Part shown: piece by piece, positions 27,333 to 36,572 of the stretch | How positions within the stretch are numbered: position 1 is the stretch's first letter | How the letters are laid out: each line of letters starts with the position of its first letter | Assembly (NCBI RefSeq): GCF_001429245.1 | Contig: NZ_LMJE01000007.1 | Location: 99,126 to 163,125, forward strand | Source: Rhizobium sp. Root274 | GTDB lineage: Bacteria; Pseudomonadota; Alphaproteobacteria; Rhizobiales; Rhizobiaceae | Length of the DNA stretch: 64,000 bases | Direction of reading: 5' to 3' | Position numbers and translations under genes: made by a program | Notes under the pieces: model-generated | What the model was told of the DNA's origin: nothing | Databases searched by the model: none | What the model saw: the letters and a program-made list of their open reading frames with translations, nothing else

Positions 27333-27853
27333 CATGCCTCGCCGACATCAGCTGAAACCGATTCGCCGTCCAGGTCTTCGGCATCGACCCGGGCAAATCG
27401 TTCACGGATCTGGTTTGCCAGCCGCACGCTCGAAACGCTGAGACCGCTCACGACCACATCGGCAACATGCTCCACCTCCGGCGCTTCCTCGTCGAGGTAG
27501 CGGAACCGCATGAAGGTGCGCCGACCATCGCGCCGCTGCTCGAACTCGATGATGGTTTCCCAAGGGATCCGGGTGTCGCTGCGAAAATCGACGATCTCCT
27601 CGTCGTTCAGCTCCAGCGCCGGCTTCAATGCCTTGACGATCCGTCTGAAGCTTCGGTGCAATCCCAGAAAACTGAGCGCCAGGAGCGCGATGTAGAAGAA
27701 GCTGGTGAAGGAGCCGAAGCCGCCACCCAGCACCTGCGCCAGAACGCCGCCGAAGGCGACGGCAAAGACGATCGTCAGCAGGGTGACACCGAGGAGCGGC
27801 ACGGCACGCGCCGGATAGGCGACGATAAGGAAAGGTCTGTTGTCTTTGGCCAT
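27332..27853 (-). CDS. Membrane protein with PH-like cytoplasmic domain
   Basis: The predicted 173-residue protein has two membrane segments (about 15-37 and 43-62) followed by a soluble part with strands LELNDEEIVDF and IPWETIIEFEQRRDGRRTFMRFRYLDEE, the pattern of bacterial PH-like or STM3941-type domains. No function is known for such proteins. Start choice is uncertain: neither ATG 27853 nor GTG 27889 has a clear ribosome site. It converges with icd. Confidence 0.65.
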   Translation of the reverse strand: MAKDNRPFLIVAYPARAVPLLGVTLLTIVFAVAFGGVLAQVLGGGFGSFTSFFYIALLALSFLGLHRSFRRIVKALKPALELNDEEIVDFRSDTRIPWETIIEFEQRRDGRRTFMRFRYLDEEAPEVEHVADVVVSGLSVSSVRLANQIRERFARVDAEDLDGESVSADVGEA

Positions 27854-27949
27854 GGGAAAACTGTAATCAAAAAGGCGGAGGCTGGACACCCGGTGGCAAA
27901 CGTCCCAAGCGCCATCTCCGGGGATAACATTCGCTTACGGGAGGAAACC

Positions 27950-28579
27950 ATGCCGGATCTGCATTTTTACACCCACCCCATGTCGCGCGGGCGTATCGCG
28001 CGCTGGATGCTGGAGGAGCTGGGTCAACCCTACGAGACTGAAATCGTCACCTTCGGCCCACAGATGAAGGCGGAAGCCTATCGACGGATCAATCCGATGG
28101 GCAAGGTGCCGGCCATCCGCCACGGCGACACTGTCGTCACCGAATGCGCGGCCATTTGCGCCTATCTCGCCGATGCCTTTCCCGCAGCCGGCCTTGCGCC
28201 CGAACTCAACAGACGCGGCGATTATTACCGCTGGATGTTCTTTGCGGCCGGCCCCTTGGAGGCTGCCGTGACCAACCGGAGCCTGAATGTCGAAGTGCCA
28301 CTGGAGCGCAAGGGCATGGTCGGCTACGGCTCCTTCGAGACGGTCATGGATACGCTCGAGAAGGCACTGTCGGGTCGAGAATTTGTCACCGGTGATCGCT
28401 TCTCCGCTGCCGATGTTTATGTCGGCGCCCATATCGGCTGGGGACTGCAATTCGGCTCGATCGAGAAACGCCCCGCCTTCGAGGCCTATTTCGCTGCTTT
28501 GTCCGCCCGGTCAGCCTATCAGCGGGCGCGCGCGCTTGATGATGCCGCAGCGGCGGAACTGCAGAAGCCGACAGCGTAG
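27950..28579 (+). CDS. Glutathione S-transferase family protein
   Basis: The 209-residue cytosolic protein has an N-terminal thioredoxin-like domain (LHFYTHPMSRGRIARWMLEELG, MGKVPAIRHGD, TECAAICAYLADAF with the glutathione-contacting E/C region) and an all-helical C-terminal domain (SAADVYVGAHIGWGLQFG). GSTs conjugate or use glutathione for detoxification or small-molecule metabolism; the substrate is not predictable. A GGGAGG site stands before ATG 27950. Confidence 0.92.
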   Translation: MPDLHFYTHPMSRGRIARWMLEELGQPYETEIVTFGPQMKAEAYRRINPMGKVPAIRHGDTVVTECAAICAYLADAFPAAGLAPELNRRGDYYRWMFFAAGPLEAAVTNRSLNVEVPLERKGMVGYGSFETVMDTLEKALSGREFVTGDRFSAADVYVGAHIGWGLQFGSIEKRPAFEAYFAALSARSAYQRARALDDAAAAELQKPTA

Positions 28580-28721
28580 ACAGCTCCGCGAAGGCACAAG
28601 GCCATGAGTTCGGCCGGCAGATGAATCCGGCGATTGCAAAGCGGGCCGGACTCGGTGTCCTATGGGATCAGATGCTCTGAGCCCAGGGAGCGCGCATGCC
28701 AGACGTCATGTGTGACACGGA

Positions 28722-30344
28722 ATGAAGGAAGACCTTCTCCCGAAAACCATCAGCGTTTTTCGCGAGGGTTATGATGCCGCAAGGCTGAAGGCGGACGCCT
28801 TGGCGGGCCTGACGGTTGCCATCGTCGCTCTTCCCCTGTCCATGGCGATTGCGATCGCCTCCGGCGTCACACCCGACCGCGGCCTCTACACCGCCATCGT
28901 CGGCGGCTTCATCGTTTCGGCACTTGGCGGCAGCCGCCACCAGATCGGCGGCCCGGCCGGCGCCTTCATTGTACTGGTGGCAGCCACCGTCAGCCGCCAC
29001 GACATCGACGGCCTGTTGCTGGCCACAGCAATGGCAGGCCTCATGCTGCTTACGGCCGGCCTTTTGCGGCTCGGAGATTATATCAAGTTCATCCCCTATC
29101 CCGTCACCATCGGCTTCACCGCCGGCATCGCGGTGATCATCTTTGCAAGCCAGATTGGCGAGCTTCTCGGGCTCGCTTTTCCGGCAGGCGAACCTGGGCC
29201 GCTGATCGACAAGATCCCGGCCATCGCAGCCGCTCTGCCCGAGTTCTCTCCATCCGCAGCCGCGATAGCGGTTCTGACGGTGGCGATCATCCTCCTCATT
29301 CGCCGCTTACGGCCAACATGGCCCGGATTGCTGATCGCCGTTTTCACTGCCTCGGTGGCAGCCGCCCTGCTTTCGCTGCCTGTCTCGACGATCGGCTCGA
29401 AGTTCGGCGGCATTCCGTCAGGCCTGCCGCTACCGAGCCTGCCGCATATCTCAACCGACCTCACCCTCGCCGTCCTGCCCGACGCCATCGCCTTCGCGCT
29501 GCTCGGTGCGATCGAATCGCTGCTGTCGGCGGTTGTCGCGGACGGCATGACCGGACGCCGGCATCGCTCGAATACCGAACTGGTGGCACAGGGCATCGCC
29601 AATATCGGCTCTGCGCTCTTTGGCGGCATCTGCGTTACGGGCACCATCGCCCGCACCGCAACCAATGTCCGGGCCGGTGCCACAAGCCCCGTTTCCGGCA
29701 TGCTGCATTCCCTCTTCATGCTGGCCTTCATGCTGGTCGCGGCCCCGCTTGCCGCCTATATCCCACTGTCGAGCCTGGCCGGCGTTCTCGCGGTCGTCTC
29801 CTGGAACATGGTGGAGCGCTCGGCGATCCTCACCTTGATCCGCTCCTCGCGCGGCGAAACACTGGTACTGGCAGTCACATTTCTGCTGGTGATCTTCCGC
29901 GACCTGACCGAGGGTATTCTCGTCGGCGTCTCGCTCGCGGCCCTGCAGTTCATCCACCACATGTCGAAGGGTCTGCGGGTGACCACTCAACCGGAGGAAC
30001 TGCCGCTCGACAACAGCGATGCCCGCACAGTTATCTACCGCCTGGACGGCGCCTTTTTCTTCGGCGCGGTCGCGACCGCAAGCACGGTGCTTGATCGCAT
30101 CGGGGACGACCACCGCAACCTCGTGCTGGATTGCACCGGGATCCAGTTCATCGACACGTCGGGTGCCAATCTCCTGGCAGGCGTGATCCGCAAGGCGCAA
30201 CACGGTGGCGTGAAGGTATACGTCGTCAGTGACCGCCCGGACGTCCGCTTGATGCTCTGCCATCACGAACTGCACATGCAGGACATCGTCTTCACGTCGA
30301 CACTCAGCCAGGCCCAGTGGGCAATCCGCGGCAACAGGATCTGA
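28722..30344 (+). CDS. SulP-family anion transporter with STAS domain
   Basis: The 540-residue inner-membrane protein has about 10-14 membrane segments (residues 25-410), including the SulP signature LPLSMAIAIASGVTPDRGLYTAIVGGF, and a C-terminal cytoplasmic STAS domain (about 430-535) with LDCTGIQFIDTSGANLLAG. Relatives carry sulfate, bicarbonate or dicarboxylates. There are no adjacent sulfate-assimilation genes to narrow this. A shared terminator separates it from the convergent alaS. Confidence 0.93.
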   Translation: MKEDLLPKTISVFREGYDAARLKADALAGLTVAIVALPLSMAIAIASGVTPDRGLYTAIVGGFIVSALGGSRHQIGGPAGAFIVLVAATVSRHDIDGLLLATAMAGLMLLTAGLLRLGDYIKFIPYPVTIGFTAGIAVIIFASQIGELLGLAFPAGEPGPLIDKIPAIAAALPEFSPSAAAIAVLTVAIILLIRRLRPTWPGLLIAVFTASVAAALLSLPVSTIGSKFGGIPSGLPLPSLPHISTDLTLAVLPDAIAFALLGAIESLLSAVVADGMTGRRHRSNTELVAQGIANIGSALFGGICVTGTIARTATNVRAGATSPVSGMLHSLFMLAFMLVAAPLAAYIPLSSLAGVLAVVSWNMVERSAILTLIRSSRGETLVLAVTFLLVIFRDLTEGILVGVSLAALQFIHHMSKGLRVTTQPEELPLDNSDARTVIYRLDGAFFFGAVATASTVLDRIGDDHRNLVLDCTGIQFIDTSGANLLAGVIRKAQHGGVKVYVVSDRPDVRLMLCHHELHMQDIVFTSTLSQAQWAIRGNRI

Positions 30345-30389
30345 GGCGTGCAGAGACGAAGCACTCAATCGCGCTTCACCTGAAACGGC

Positions 30390-30416
30390 AAAGGCCGGCG
30401 AAGAACGCCGGCCTTT
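30390..30416. terminator. Bidirectional terminator between the SulP gene and alaS
   Basis: An 8-bp GC stem (GGCCGGCG/CGCCGGCC), extended by A-T pairs, with an AAGAA loop and TTT on either side lies 46 bp after the SulP stop and 24 bp after the alaS stop. Confidence 0.8.
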
Positions 30417-30439
30417 GATGAATGTGAGATTTGATCCCG

Positions 30440-33094
30440 TTACAGCGCCGCTTCGACCGCCGCGATCGCGGCTTCCGCTTGGGCGCCGTCCGGTCCACCC
30501 GCCTGGGCCATGTCCGGTCGCCCACCGCCGCCCTTGCCGCCGAGAGCAGCCGAAGCGACACGCACGAGATCAACAGCGCTGAGGCGCGCGGTAAGATCGG
30601 GCGAGACGGACACGACGGCACTGGCCTTGCCGTCTTCCGAAACGGCAATCAGCAGCACAACAACCGATTCCAGGCCGGACTTGGCTTCGTCGGCCATGCC
30701 CTTCAGGTCCTTGGCATCGACGCCCTCAACGACGCGGCCGATGAAGTTGACGCCATTGACGACCTTCGGTGCTTCGGCGCTGCCGGCACCGCCGCCACCC
30801 ATGGCGAGCTTGCGCTTGGCGTCCGCCAGTTCCTTTTCAAGCTTGCGGCGCTCCTCGACGAGCGCCTCGACGCGGGCAACCACATCGGCCGGCTGAACCT
30901 TGAGAGAGGCGGCAAGCGCCTTCATGCGCTCGTCCTGCTCGGCGAGGTAGGCGCGAGCGGCATCGCCGGTCAGCGCTTCGATACGGCGCACGCCCGCACC
31001 GACAGCACTTTCACCGATCAACCGCACCAGACCAATATCGCCGGTGGCGTTCACATGCGTGCCGCCGCAGAGTTCGGTCGAATAGGACTTGCCTGTCTTG
31101 TCGCCGCGCAGCGCCGTCCCCATCGAGACAACGCGCACTTCGTCACCATATTTTTCCCCGAACAGCGCCATGGCGCCCTCAGCGATTGCATCGTCGACCG
31201 CCATCAGGCGCGTGGTAACCGGCGAATTCTGTAGAACGATTTCGTTCGCCATCTCTTCGACCACCTTCAACTCCTCGGCCGAGATCGGCTTCGGATGGGA
31301 GATGTCGAAACGCAGGCGCTCGGGCGCCACCAAAGAACCCTTCTGCGCCACATGAGTGCCGAGGATTTCGCGCAAAGCCTCATGTAGCAAATGGGTGGCG
31401 GAGTGGTTGGAGCGCAGACGCTGACGGCGCGCGTGGTCGACGTTGAGCACGACCGGCTCGCCCGCCCGCACGACGCCGTTGCGGACCGTCGCGACATGCA
31501 CGAAAACGCCCTCACCCTTCTTCAGGGTGTCGGTCACTTCCAGGGCAAAACCTTCGCCGATGATTTCGCCGGTGTCGCCCATCTGGCCGCCGGACTCACC
31601 GTAAAACGGCGTCTGGTTGACGACGATCTGCACCTGGTCCCCAGCAGCCGCCTGTTCGGCGATCTTGCCCTCTGCAACCACCGCAAGGATCTGGGCTTCT
31701 GCCGTTTCGGCGGAATAACCGAGGAACTCGGTCGCTCCGAACTTTTCCTTGAGCTCGAACCAGACAGTCTCCGTCGCCTTGTCGCCCGAACCGGCCCAGT
31801 GAGACCTGGCTTCGGCCTTCTGCCGCTGCATGGCATCGTTGAAACCGGTGAGGTCGACACCGATGCCACGGTTACGCAGCGCATCCTGGGTCAGGTCGAG
31901 CGGGAAGCCATAGGTATCGTAGAGCTTAAATGCGGTCTCGCCGTCGAGGCTGTCGCCCTTGTCGAGACTCGATGTCGCTTCGGAGAGCAGCGTCAGACCG
32001 CGCTCCAGCGTCTTGCGGAAGCGGCTCTCTTCCAGCTTCAGCGTCTCGGAAATCAGCGATTCTGCGCGCACGAGCTCCGGATAGGCGCGGCCCATCTGCT
32101 GCACCAGCACCGGCAGCAGCTTGTAGATGATTGGATCCTTCGCCCCGAGAAGCTGCGCATGGCGCATGGCACGGCGCATGATGCGGCGGAGCACGTAACC
32201 ACGGCCCTCATTCGACGGAAGGACGCCATCGGCAATCAGGAAGGCGGAGGAGCGGAGATGATCGGCGATGACGCGGTGGCTGGCGCGTCGCTCGCCTTCT
32301 GCCTTGACGCCGGTCAGCTCGACGGAGGCTTCGATCAGGGCACGGAAAAGGTCGATATCATAATTGTCGTGCTGCCCCTGCAGAACGGCAGCGACACGCT
32401 CCAGACCCATACCGGTATCGATTGACGGACGCGGGAGATCGACGCGCTGCTCCTTGGTGATCTGCTCGTATTGCATGAAGACGAGGTTCCAGATCTCGAT
32501 GAAACGGTCGCCGTCCTCTTCCGGCGAACCCGGAGGACCGCCCCAGATGTGATCGCCGTGATCGTAGAAGATTTCGGAACAGGGCCCGCAAGGACCAGTG
32601 TCACCCATGGCCCAGAAATTATCGCTTGTGGGGATGCGGATGATCTTGTCATCGCTGAGGCCGGCAATCTTCTTCCACAAGCCGTGCGCCTCGTCATCGG
32701 TGTGGTAGACGGTGACCAGCAGTCGATTGCGGTCGAGCCCGAATTCCTTGGTGATCAGGTTCCAGGCAAGCTCGATCGCGCGTTCCTTGAAATAGTCGCC
32801 GAAGGAGAAATTCCCCAGCATTTCAAAGAAGGTATGGTGGCGCGCGGTATAGCCGACATTATCGAGGTCGTTATGCTTGCCGCCGGCGCGCACACATTTC
32901 TGCGCGGTCGCAGCCGTCGTGTATGGGCGCTGTTCGAGGCCGGTGAAGACATTCTTGAACTGCACCATGCCGGCATTGGTGAACATCAGCGTCGGGTCGT
33001 TGCGCGGCACCAGCGGGCTGGAGGAAACGACCTCGTGACCGTTCGTCTTGAAGTAGTCGAGGAAAGTCGACCGGATGTCGTTTACACCGCTCAT
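30440..33094 (-). CDS. alaS: Alanyl-tRNA synthetase
   Basis: AlaRS charges tRNA-Ala and edits misacylated Ser and Gly. The 884-residue protein has the class II catalytic domain ([47 protein letters not shown]), the editing domain with HSATHLLH and [13 protein letters not shown], and the C-terminal DHH-like region ending [14 protein letters not shown]. All match the family in order. ATG at 33094 has a GAAGGGCG site. It lies downstream of recA, separated by a strong terminator. Confidence 0.98.
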   Translation of the reverse strand: MSGVNDIRSTFLDYFKTNGHEVVSSSPLVPRNDPTLMFTNAGMVQFKNVFTGLEQRPYTTAATAQKCVRAGGKHNDLDNVGYTARHHTFFEMLGNFSFGDYFKERAIELAWNLITKEFGLDRNRLLVTVYHTDDEAHGLWKKIAGLSDDKIIRIPTSDNFWAMGDTGPCGPCSEIFYDHGDHIWGGPPGSPEEDGDRFIEIWNLVFMQYEQITKEQRVDLPRPSIDTGMGLERVAAVLQGQHDNYDIDLFRALIEASVELTGVKAEGERRASHRVIADHLRSSAFLIADGVLPSNEGRGYVLRRIMRRAMRHAQLLGAKDPIIYKLLPVLVQQMGRAYPELVRAESLISETLKLEESRFRKTLERGLTLLSEATSSLDKGDSLDGETAFKLYDTYGFPLDLTQDALRNRGIGVDLTGFNDAMQRQKAEARSHWAGSGDKATETVWFELKEKFGATEFLGYSAETAEAQILAVVAEGKIAEQAAAGDQVQIVVNQTPFYGESGGQMGDTGEIIGEGFALEVTDTLKKGEGVFVHVATVRNGVVRAGEPVVLNVDHARRQRLRSNHSATHLLHEALREILGTHVAQKGSLVAPERLRFDISHPKPISAEELKVVEEMANEIVLQNSPVTTRLMAVDDAIAEGAMALFGEKYGDEVRVVSMGTALRGDKTGKSYSTELCGGTHVNATGDIGLVRLIGESAVGAGVRRIEALTGDAARAYLAEQDERMKALAASLKVQPADVVARVEALVEERRKLEKELADAKRKLAMGGGGAGSAEAPKVVNGVNFIGRVVEGVDAKDLKGMADEAKSGLESVVVLLIAVSEDGKASAVVSVSPDLTARLSAVDLVRVASAALGGKGGGGRPDMAQAGGPDGAQAEAAIAAVEAAL

Positions 33095-33201
33095 GTCACG
33101 CCCTTCATTCGGGCCGGAAGTCCGGCCAAATCGCAAAATTAATGGCTTTTATCGCCCGGCATGGCCCCTGTCCAGCGGCGTATCCGCGCGCGCAAATGAA
33201 A

Positions 33202-33233
33202 ACCGGCCGCGTTTCGGGTGAAACGCGGCCGGT
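33202..33233 (-). terminator. recA terminator
   Basis: A 14-bp perfect stem (arms 33202-33215 and 33220-33233) with a 4-base loop is followed on the minus strand by TTTTCATTT, 28 bp after the recA stop. Confidence 0.9.
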
Positions 33234-33260
33234 GAAATTTCCTCGAAAAAGCAGAGCGCC

Positions 33261-34349
33261 TCAGAGATCTTCGGCAGTGTCCCCGTCATTGGCTTCAGGA
33301 CCACCATTCTGCAGGAACTTCTCGGCGATCAAACCAGCATTCTGACGGAGCGCCATTTCGATCTCCTGGGCGACAGGCGGGTTGTCACGCAGGAACAGCT
33401 TCGCGTTTTCACGCCCCTGGCCCAGCCGCTGGCTGTTGTACGAGAACCAGGCACCCGACTTCTCGACGATGCCGGCCTTGACGCCGAGGTCGACCAGTTC
33501 GCCGGTCTTCGACACGCCTTCGCCATACATGATGTCGAATTCGACCTGCTTGAACGGAGGCGCCATCTTGTTCTTGACGACCTTAACGCGGGTCTGGTTG
33601 CCCACGACCTCTTCGCGATCCTTGACCGCACCAATACGGCGGATGTCGAGGCGTACCGAGGCGTAGAACTTCAGCGCATTACCGCCGGTCGTGGTTTCCG
33701 GCGAACCGAACATGACGCCGATCTTCATGCGGATCTGGTTGATGAAGATGACCATCGTCTTCGACTTGGAGATCGAAGCGGTGAGCTTGCGAAGCGCCTG
33801 GCTCATCAAACGAGCCTGCATACCCGGCAAGCTGTCGCCCATTTCGCCTTCGATTTCCGCACGCGGCGTGAGTGCCGCAACCGAATCGACGACGAGAACG
33901 TCGATAGCGCCGGAACGCACCAGCGTATCTGTGATTTCGAGCGCCTGTTCGCCTGTGTCCGGCTGCGAGATCAAAAGGTTCTGCAGATCGACGCCGAGCT
34001 TGCGGGCATAGACCGGATCGAGCGCGTGTTCAGCGTCGACGAAGGCGCAGATGCCGCCCTTCTTCTGCGCTTCCGCAATCGTCTGCAGCGCCAGCGTCGT
34101 CTTACCCGAGCTTTCCGGCCCGTAAATTTCAATAATACGGCCCTTCGGCAAACCGCCAATGCCCAGCGCGATGTCGAGGCTGAGCGACCCCGTCGAGACC
34201 GTCTCGACTTCGACCACGCTCTCGTTCGCGCCGAGCTTCATGATCGAGCCCTTGCCGAACGACCGTTCGATCTGCGAGAGCGCCGCTTCCAATGCCTTGC
34301 TTTTATCCACCGATTTGTCCTCTACAAGCCGCAAAGAATTCTGTGCCAT
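33261..34349 (-). CDS. recA: Recombinase A
   Basis: RecA drives strand exchange and triggers LexA self-cleavage in the SOS response. The 362-residue protein has Walker [10 protein letters not shown] at 77-85, the [18 protein letters not shown] loop region L1 and the [29 protein letters not shown] loop L2. The start at 34349 follows an AGGTGGAT site; a longer in-frame reading has no support. A promoter with an overlapping LexA-like half-perfect box and a perfect box further upstream show SOS control. Confidence 0.98.
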   Translation of the reverse strand: MAQNSLRLVEDKSVDKSKALEAALSQIERSFGKGSIMKLGANESVVEVETVSTGSLSLDIALGIGGLPKGRIIEIYGPESSGKTTLALQTIAEAQKKGGICAFVDAEHALDPVYARKLGVDLQNLLISQPDTGEQALEITDTLVRSGAIDVLVVDSVAALTPRAEIEGEMGDSLPGMQARLMSQALRKLTASISKSKTMVIFINQIRMKIGVMFGSPETTTGGNALKFYASVRLDIRRIGAVKDREEVVGNQTRVKVVKNKMAPPFKQVEFDIMYGEGVSKTGELVDLGVKAGIVEKSGAWFSYNSQRLGQGRENAKLFLRDNPPVAQEIEMALRQNAGLIAEKFLQNGGPEANDGDTAEDL

Positions 34350-34405
34350 TCGATCCACCTTTAGGTTATTGAGGCCGCATAGGCAATGAAGCCGCCGATG
34401 GACGT

Positions 34406-34434
34406 TATGTACTCTATTTGTTCTCATTCTGCAA
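34406..34434 (-). promoter_or_regulatory. recA promoter overlapped by an imperfect LexA box
   Basis: On the minus strand TTGCAG (34434-34429) and TACATA (34411-34406) are spaced 17 bp. The sequence GTAC-N7-GTTC (34409-34423, plus strand) differs from the alphaproteobacterial LexA consensus GTTC-N7-GTTC by one base and covers the spacer and -10 box, an ideal repressor position. Confidence 0.7.
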
Positions 34435-34476
34435 GAGGGCGTGAAGTCTTTCTGCCGACAGCGTTTTCGGGCGTGT

Positions 34477-34491
34477 GTTCGAATTATGTTC
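34477..34491 (+). promoter_or_regulatory. Perfect LexA (SOS) box GTTC-N7-GTTC
   Basis: GTTC at 34477-34480 and 34488-34491 with GAATTAT between is an exact match to the alphaproteobacterial SOS box. It stands 128 bp before recA and 101 bp before the divergent psuK gene, so it could act on either. Confidence 0.75.
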
Positions 34492-34591
34492 CGCACAACC
34501 GCGTGCCCGTTGAATCCGTGGTGCCGGGCCGGGCTCAACGGCTGTCGGATAAGACTTCGATTCGTAGCGCGCGCTGTGAGGTGCGGCTGCC

Positions 34592-35536
34592 ATGACCGTC
34601 GAAATCCTGGCCATTGGTGGCGCCCATCTCGACCGCCGCGCCCGCATCTCAGGCGACACGAAGCCGGGCGCCAGCAATCCCGGTCGCTGGTTCGAGGAGC
34701 CGGGTGGCGGCGTCTTCAATGCCGCCCGCAACCTCGCCCGCCTCGGCCGCGCTGTGCGGCTGATCGCGCCACGCGGCGGCGACGCGGCCGGCCAGGCCGT
34801 CGCGGACGCAGCAGAACGAGCCGGCATCGAGGACTGGCCCGTCATGTTCCTGGACAGGGCGACCCCGAGCTACACCGCCATTCTGGAGAATGACGGAAAC
34901 CTGGTCATCGCGCTTGCGGACATGGCCCTCTACGACGCCTTTGTCGCGCGGAGGCTGAGAGCGCGTTCGATGCGTGAAAGCCTCACGGTTGCCGGCCACG
35001 TGCTTTGCGACGCGAACCTGCCACCCGAAACCCTCTCGGCACTCGCAGCTTCAGCAGCCCGGCTCGGGCGCGGGGTCTCCGCCATCGCGATCTCGCCCGC
35101 CAAGGTCGTCCGGCTGCGCGGGGCCTTCCCGAACCTCGATCACCTCTTCATGAACGGTGCCGAGGCCGAGGCGATCGCCGGCAAAAGGGCGGACCAACCA
35201 GAAGACTGGCCAAACCTCCTTCGCGCCTGCGGCTTGCGCGGCGGTTCGGTGACCTCGGGTAGCGGACGCACGATTGCCTTCGATGCAGAGCGCATTGCCG
35301 TCATCGAACCTGCCACCATCGAGACGATCGGCGATGTCACCGGCGCCGGCGACGCCTTTGCCTCCGGTTTCCTCCATGCAAGGCTTGCCGGCGGTGATCT
35401 TTGCGAAGGGCTGCGGCTGGGCACCGCCTGCGCCGCCATCACCCTTGCCTCGCCCCATGCGACCGATGAAAATCTGTCCGCAGCCCGGCTCGACACGCAG
35501 TTGTCACTTGTCCCCCCGGCCCGTTTCCTGCCATGA
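34592..35536 (+). CDS. psuK: PfkB-family kinase, predicted pseudouridine kinase
   Basis: The 314-residue protein is a ribokinase/PfkB-fold kinase: the N-terminal GGxxxN-type block ([18 protein letters not shown]) and the C-terminal ATP/anion-hole signature [12 protein letters not shown] are clear. The specific role, phosphorylation of pseudouridine at the 5' position, is inferred from the next gene, psuG, 28 bp downstream, which consumes that product. It is divergent from recA, across the SOS boxes. Confidence 0.9.
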   Translation: MTVEILAIGGAHLDRRARISGDTKPGASNPGRWFEEPGGGVFNAARNLARLGRAVRLIAPRGGDAAGQAVADAAERAGIEDWPVMFLDRATPSYTAILENDGNLVIALADMALYDAFVARRLRARSMRESLTVAGHVLCDANLPPETLSALAASAARLGRGVSAIAISPAKVVRLRGAFPNLDHLFMNGAEAEAIAGKRADQPEDWPNLLRACGLRGGSVTSGSGRTIAFDAERIAVIEPATIETIGDVTGAGDAFASGFLHARLAGGDLCEGLRLGTACAAITLASPHATDENLSAARLDTQLSLVPPARFLP

Positions 35537-35564
35537 CGGGCCGTTCCAGCTTGAAAGATCTCCC

Positions 35565-36491
35565 ATGACCCGTTCCATCTCCCCCCTCCTGCCGATCGCC
35601 TATTCCAGCGAAGTGACGGCTGCCAAGCAGCGCGGCGCTGCCATCGTCGCGCTCGAATCCACCATCATCACCCATGGCATGCCCTATCCCGGCAATCTGG
35701 AGATGGCGCTGAGCGTCGAAAACATCATCCGCCAGCAGGGCGCAGTCCCTGCCACCATCGCCGTCATCAAGGGTGTGCTGCATATCGGACTTGAGCCGGC
35801 CCAGTTGGAAGAGCTTTCCCAGATGGAACACGTGATGAAGCTGTCGCGCGCCGATCTGGCCTTCGCGATTGCCGAGCGGCGCAATGGTGCCACCACGGTC
35901 GCTGCCACCATGATCGCCGCCTACCGCGCCGGCATCCATGTCTTTGCAACCGGCGGCATTGGCGGCGTGCATCGCGGCGCCGAAGAGAGCTTCGACATTT
36001 CGGCAGACCTTGAGGAACTGGCCCGCACTGGCGTCATCGTCGTCTCGGCCGGCCCGAAGGCGATCCTCGACATTCCGAAGACCCTGGAAGTGCTCGAAAC
36101 TCGCGGCATACCCGTGGTCACCTATGACAGCGAGGAATTCCCCGCTTTCTGGTCGCGCAGCTCGGGCCTGAAGAGCCCCCTCAGCCTGCCGAGCCCCGCC
36201 GCCATCGCCAACTTCCAGAAGATGCGCGACGAACTCGGCATTGCCGGTGGCATGCTGATCGCTAACCCGGTCCCGGAAGCAGATGAAATCCCGCGCGAGG
36301 AGATGGAGATCTACATCAGCCGCTCGCTCGCCAATGCCGAACGCGACGAGATCGTCGGCAAGGCAGTCACGCCTTACCTGCTGGACAACCTCTTCCACCT
36401 GACCGGCGGCCGCAGCCTAAAGACCAATATCGCACTGGTCGAGAACAATGCGCGCCTCGCCGCCGAGATCGCGGTCGCCCTGAACGGCTGA
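35565..36491 (+). CDS. psuG: Pseudouridine-5'-phosphate glycosidase
   Basis: PsuG splits pseudouridine 5'-phosphate to uracil and ribose 5-phosphate, recycling the modified base released by RNA turnover. The 308-residue length and the blocks ALESTIITHGMPYP, ATTVAATMIAA, VFATGGIGGVHRGAE and SAGPKAILDIPKTLEVLET match the family over the whole length. It forms an operon with psuK. An 18-bp hairpin ends the unit. Confidence 0.96.
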   Translation: MTRSISPLLPIAYSSEVTAAKQRGAAIVALESTIITHGMPYPGNLEMALSVENIIRQQGAVPATIAVIKGVLHIGLEPAQLEELSQMEHVMKLSRADLAFAIAERRNGATTVAATMIAAYRAGIHVFATGGIGGVHRGAEESFDISADLEELARTGVIVVSAGPKAILDIPKTLEVLETRGIPVVTYDSEEFPAFWSRSSGLKSPLSLPSPAAIANFQKMRDELGIAGGMLIANPVPEADEIPREEMEIYISRSLANAERDEIVGKAVTPYLLDNLFHLTGGRSLKTNIALVENNARLAAEIAVALNG

Positions 36492-36510
36492 TCAATTCCG
36501 ACAGGCTGAA

Positions 36511-36550
36511 ACGAAAGAACCCGCCGGATTGCTCCGGCGGGTTCTTTCGT
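36511..36550. terminator. Long bidirectional terminator between psuG and cckA
   Basis: Arms 36511-36528 and 36533-36550 pair perfectly over 18 bp around a TTGC loop. It begins 19 bp after the psuG stop and 22 bp after the cckA stop on the other strand. It is the longest perfect hairpin I found in the window. Confidence 0.85.
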
Positions 36551-36572
36551 ATTCGTTGTTGACGCTGCTCGC

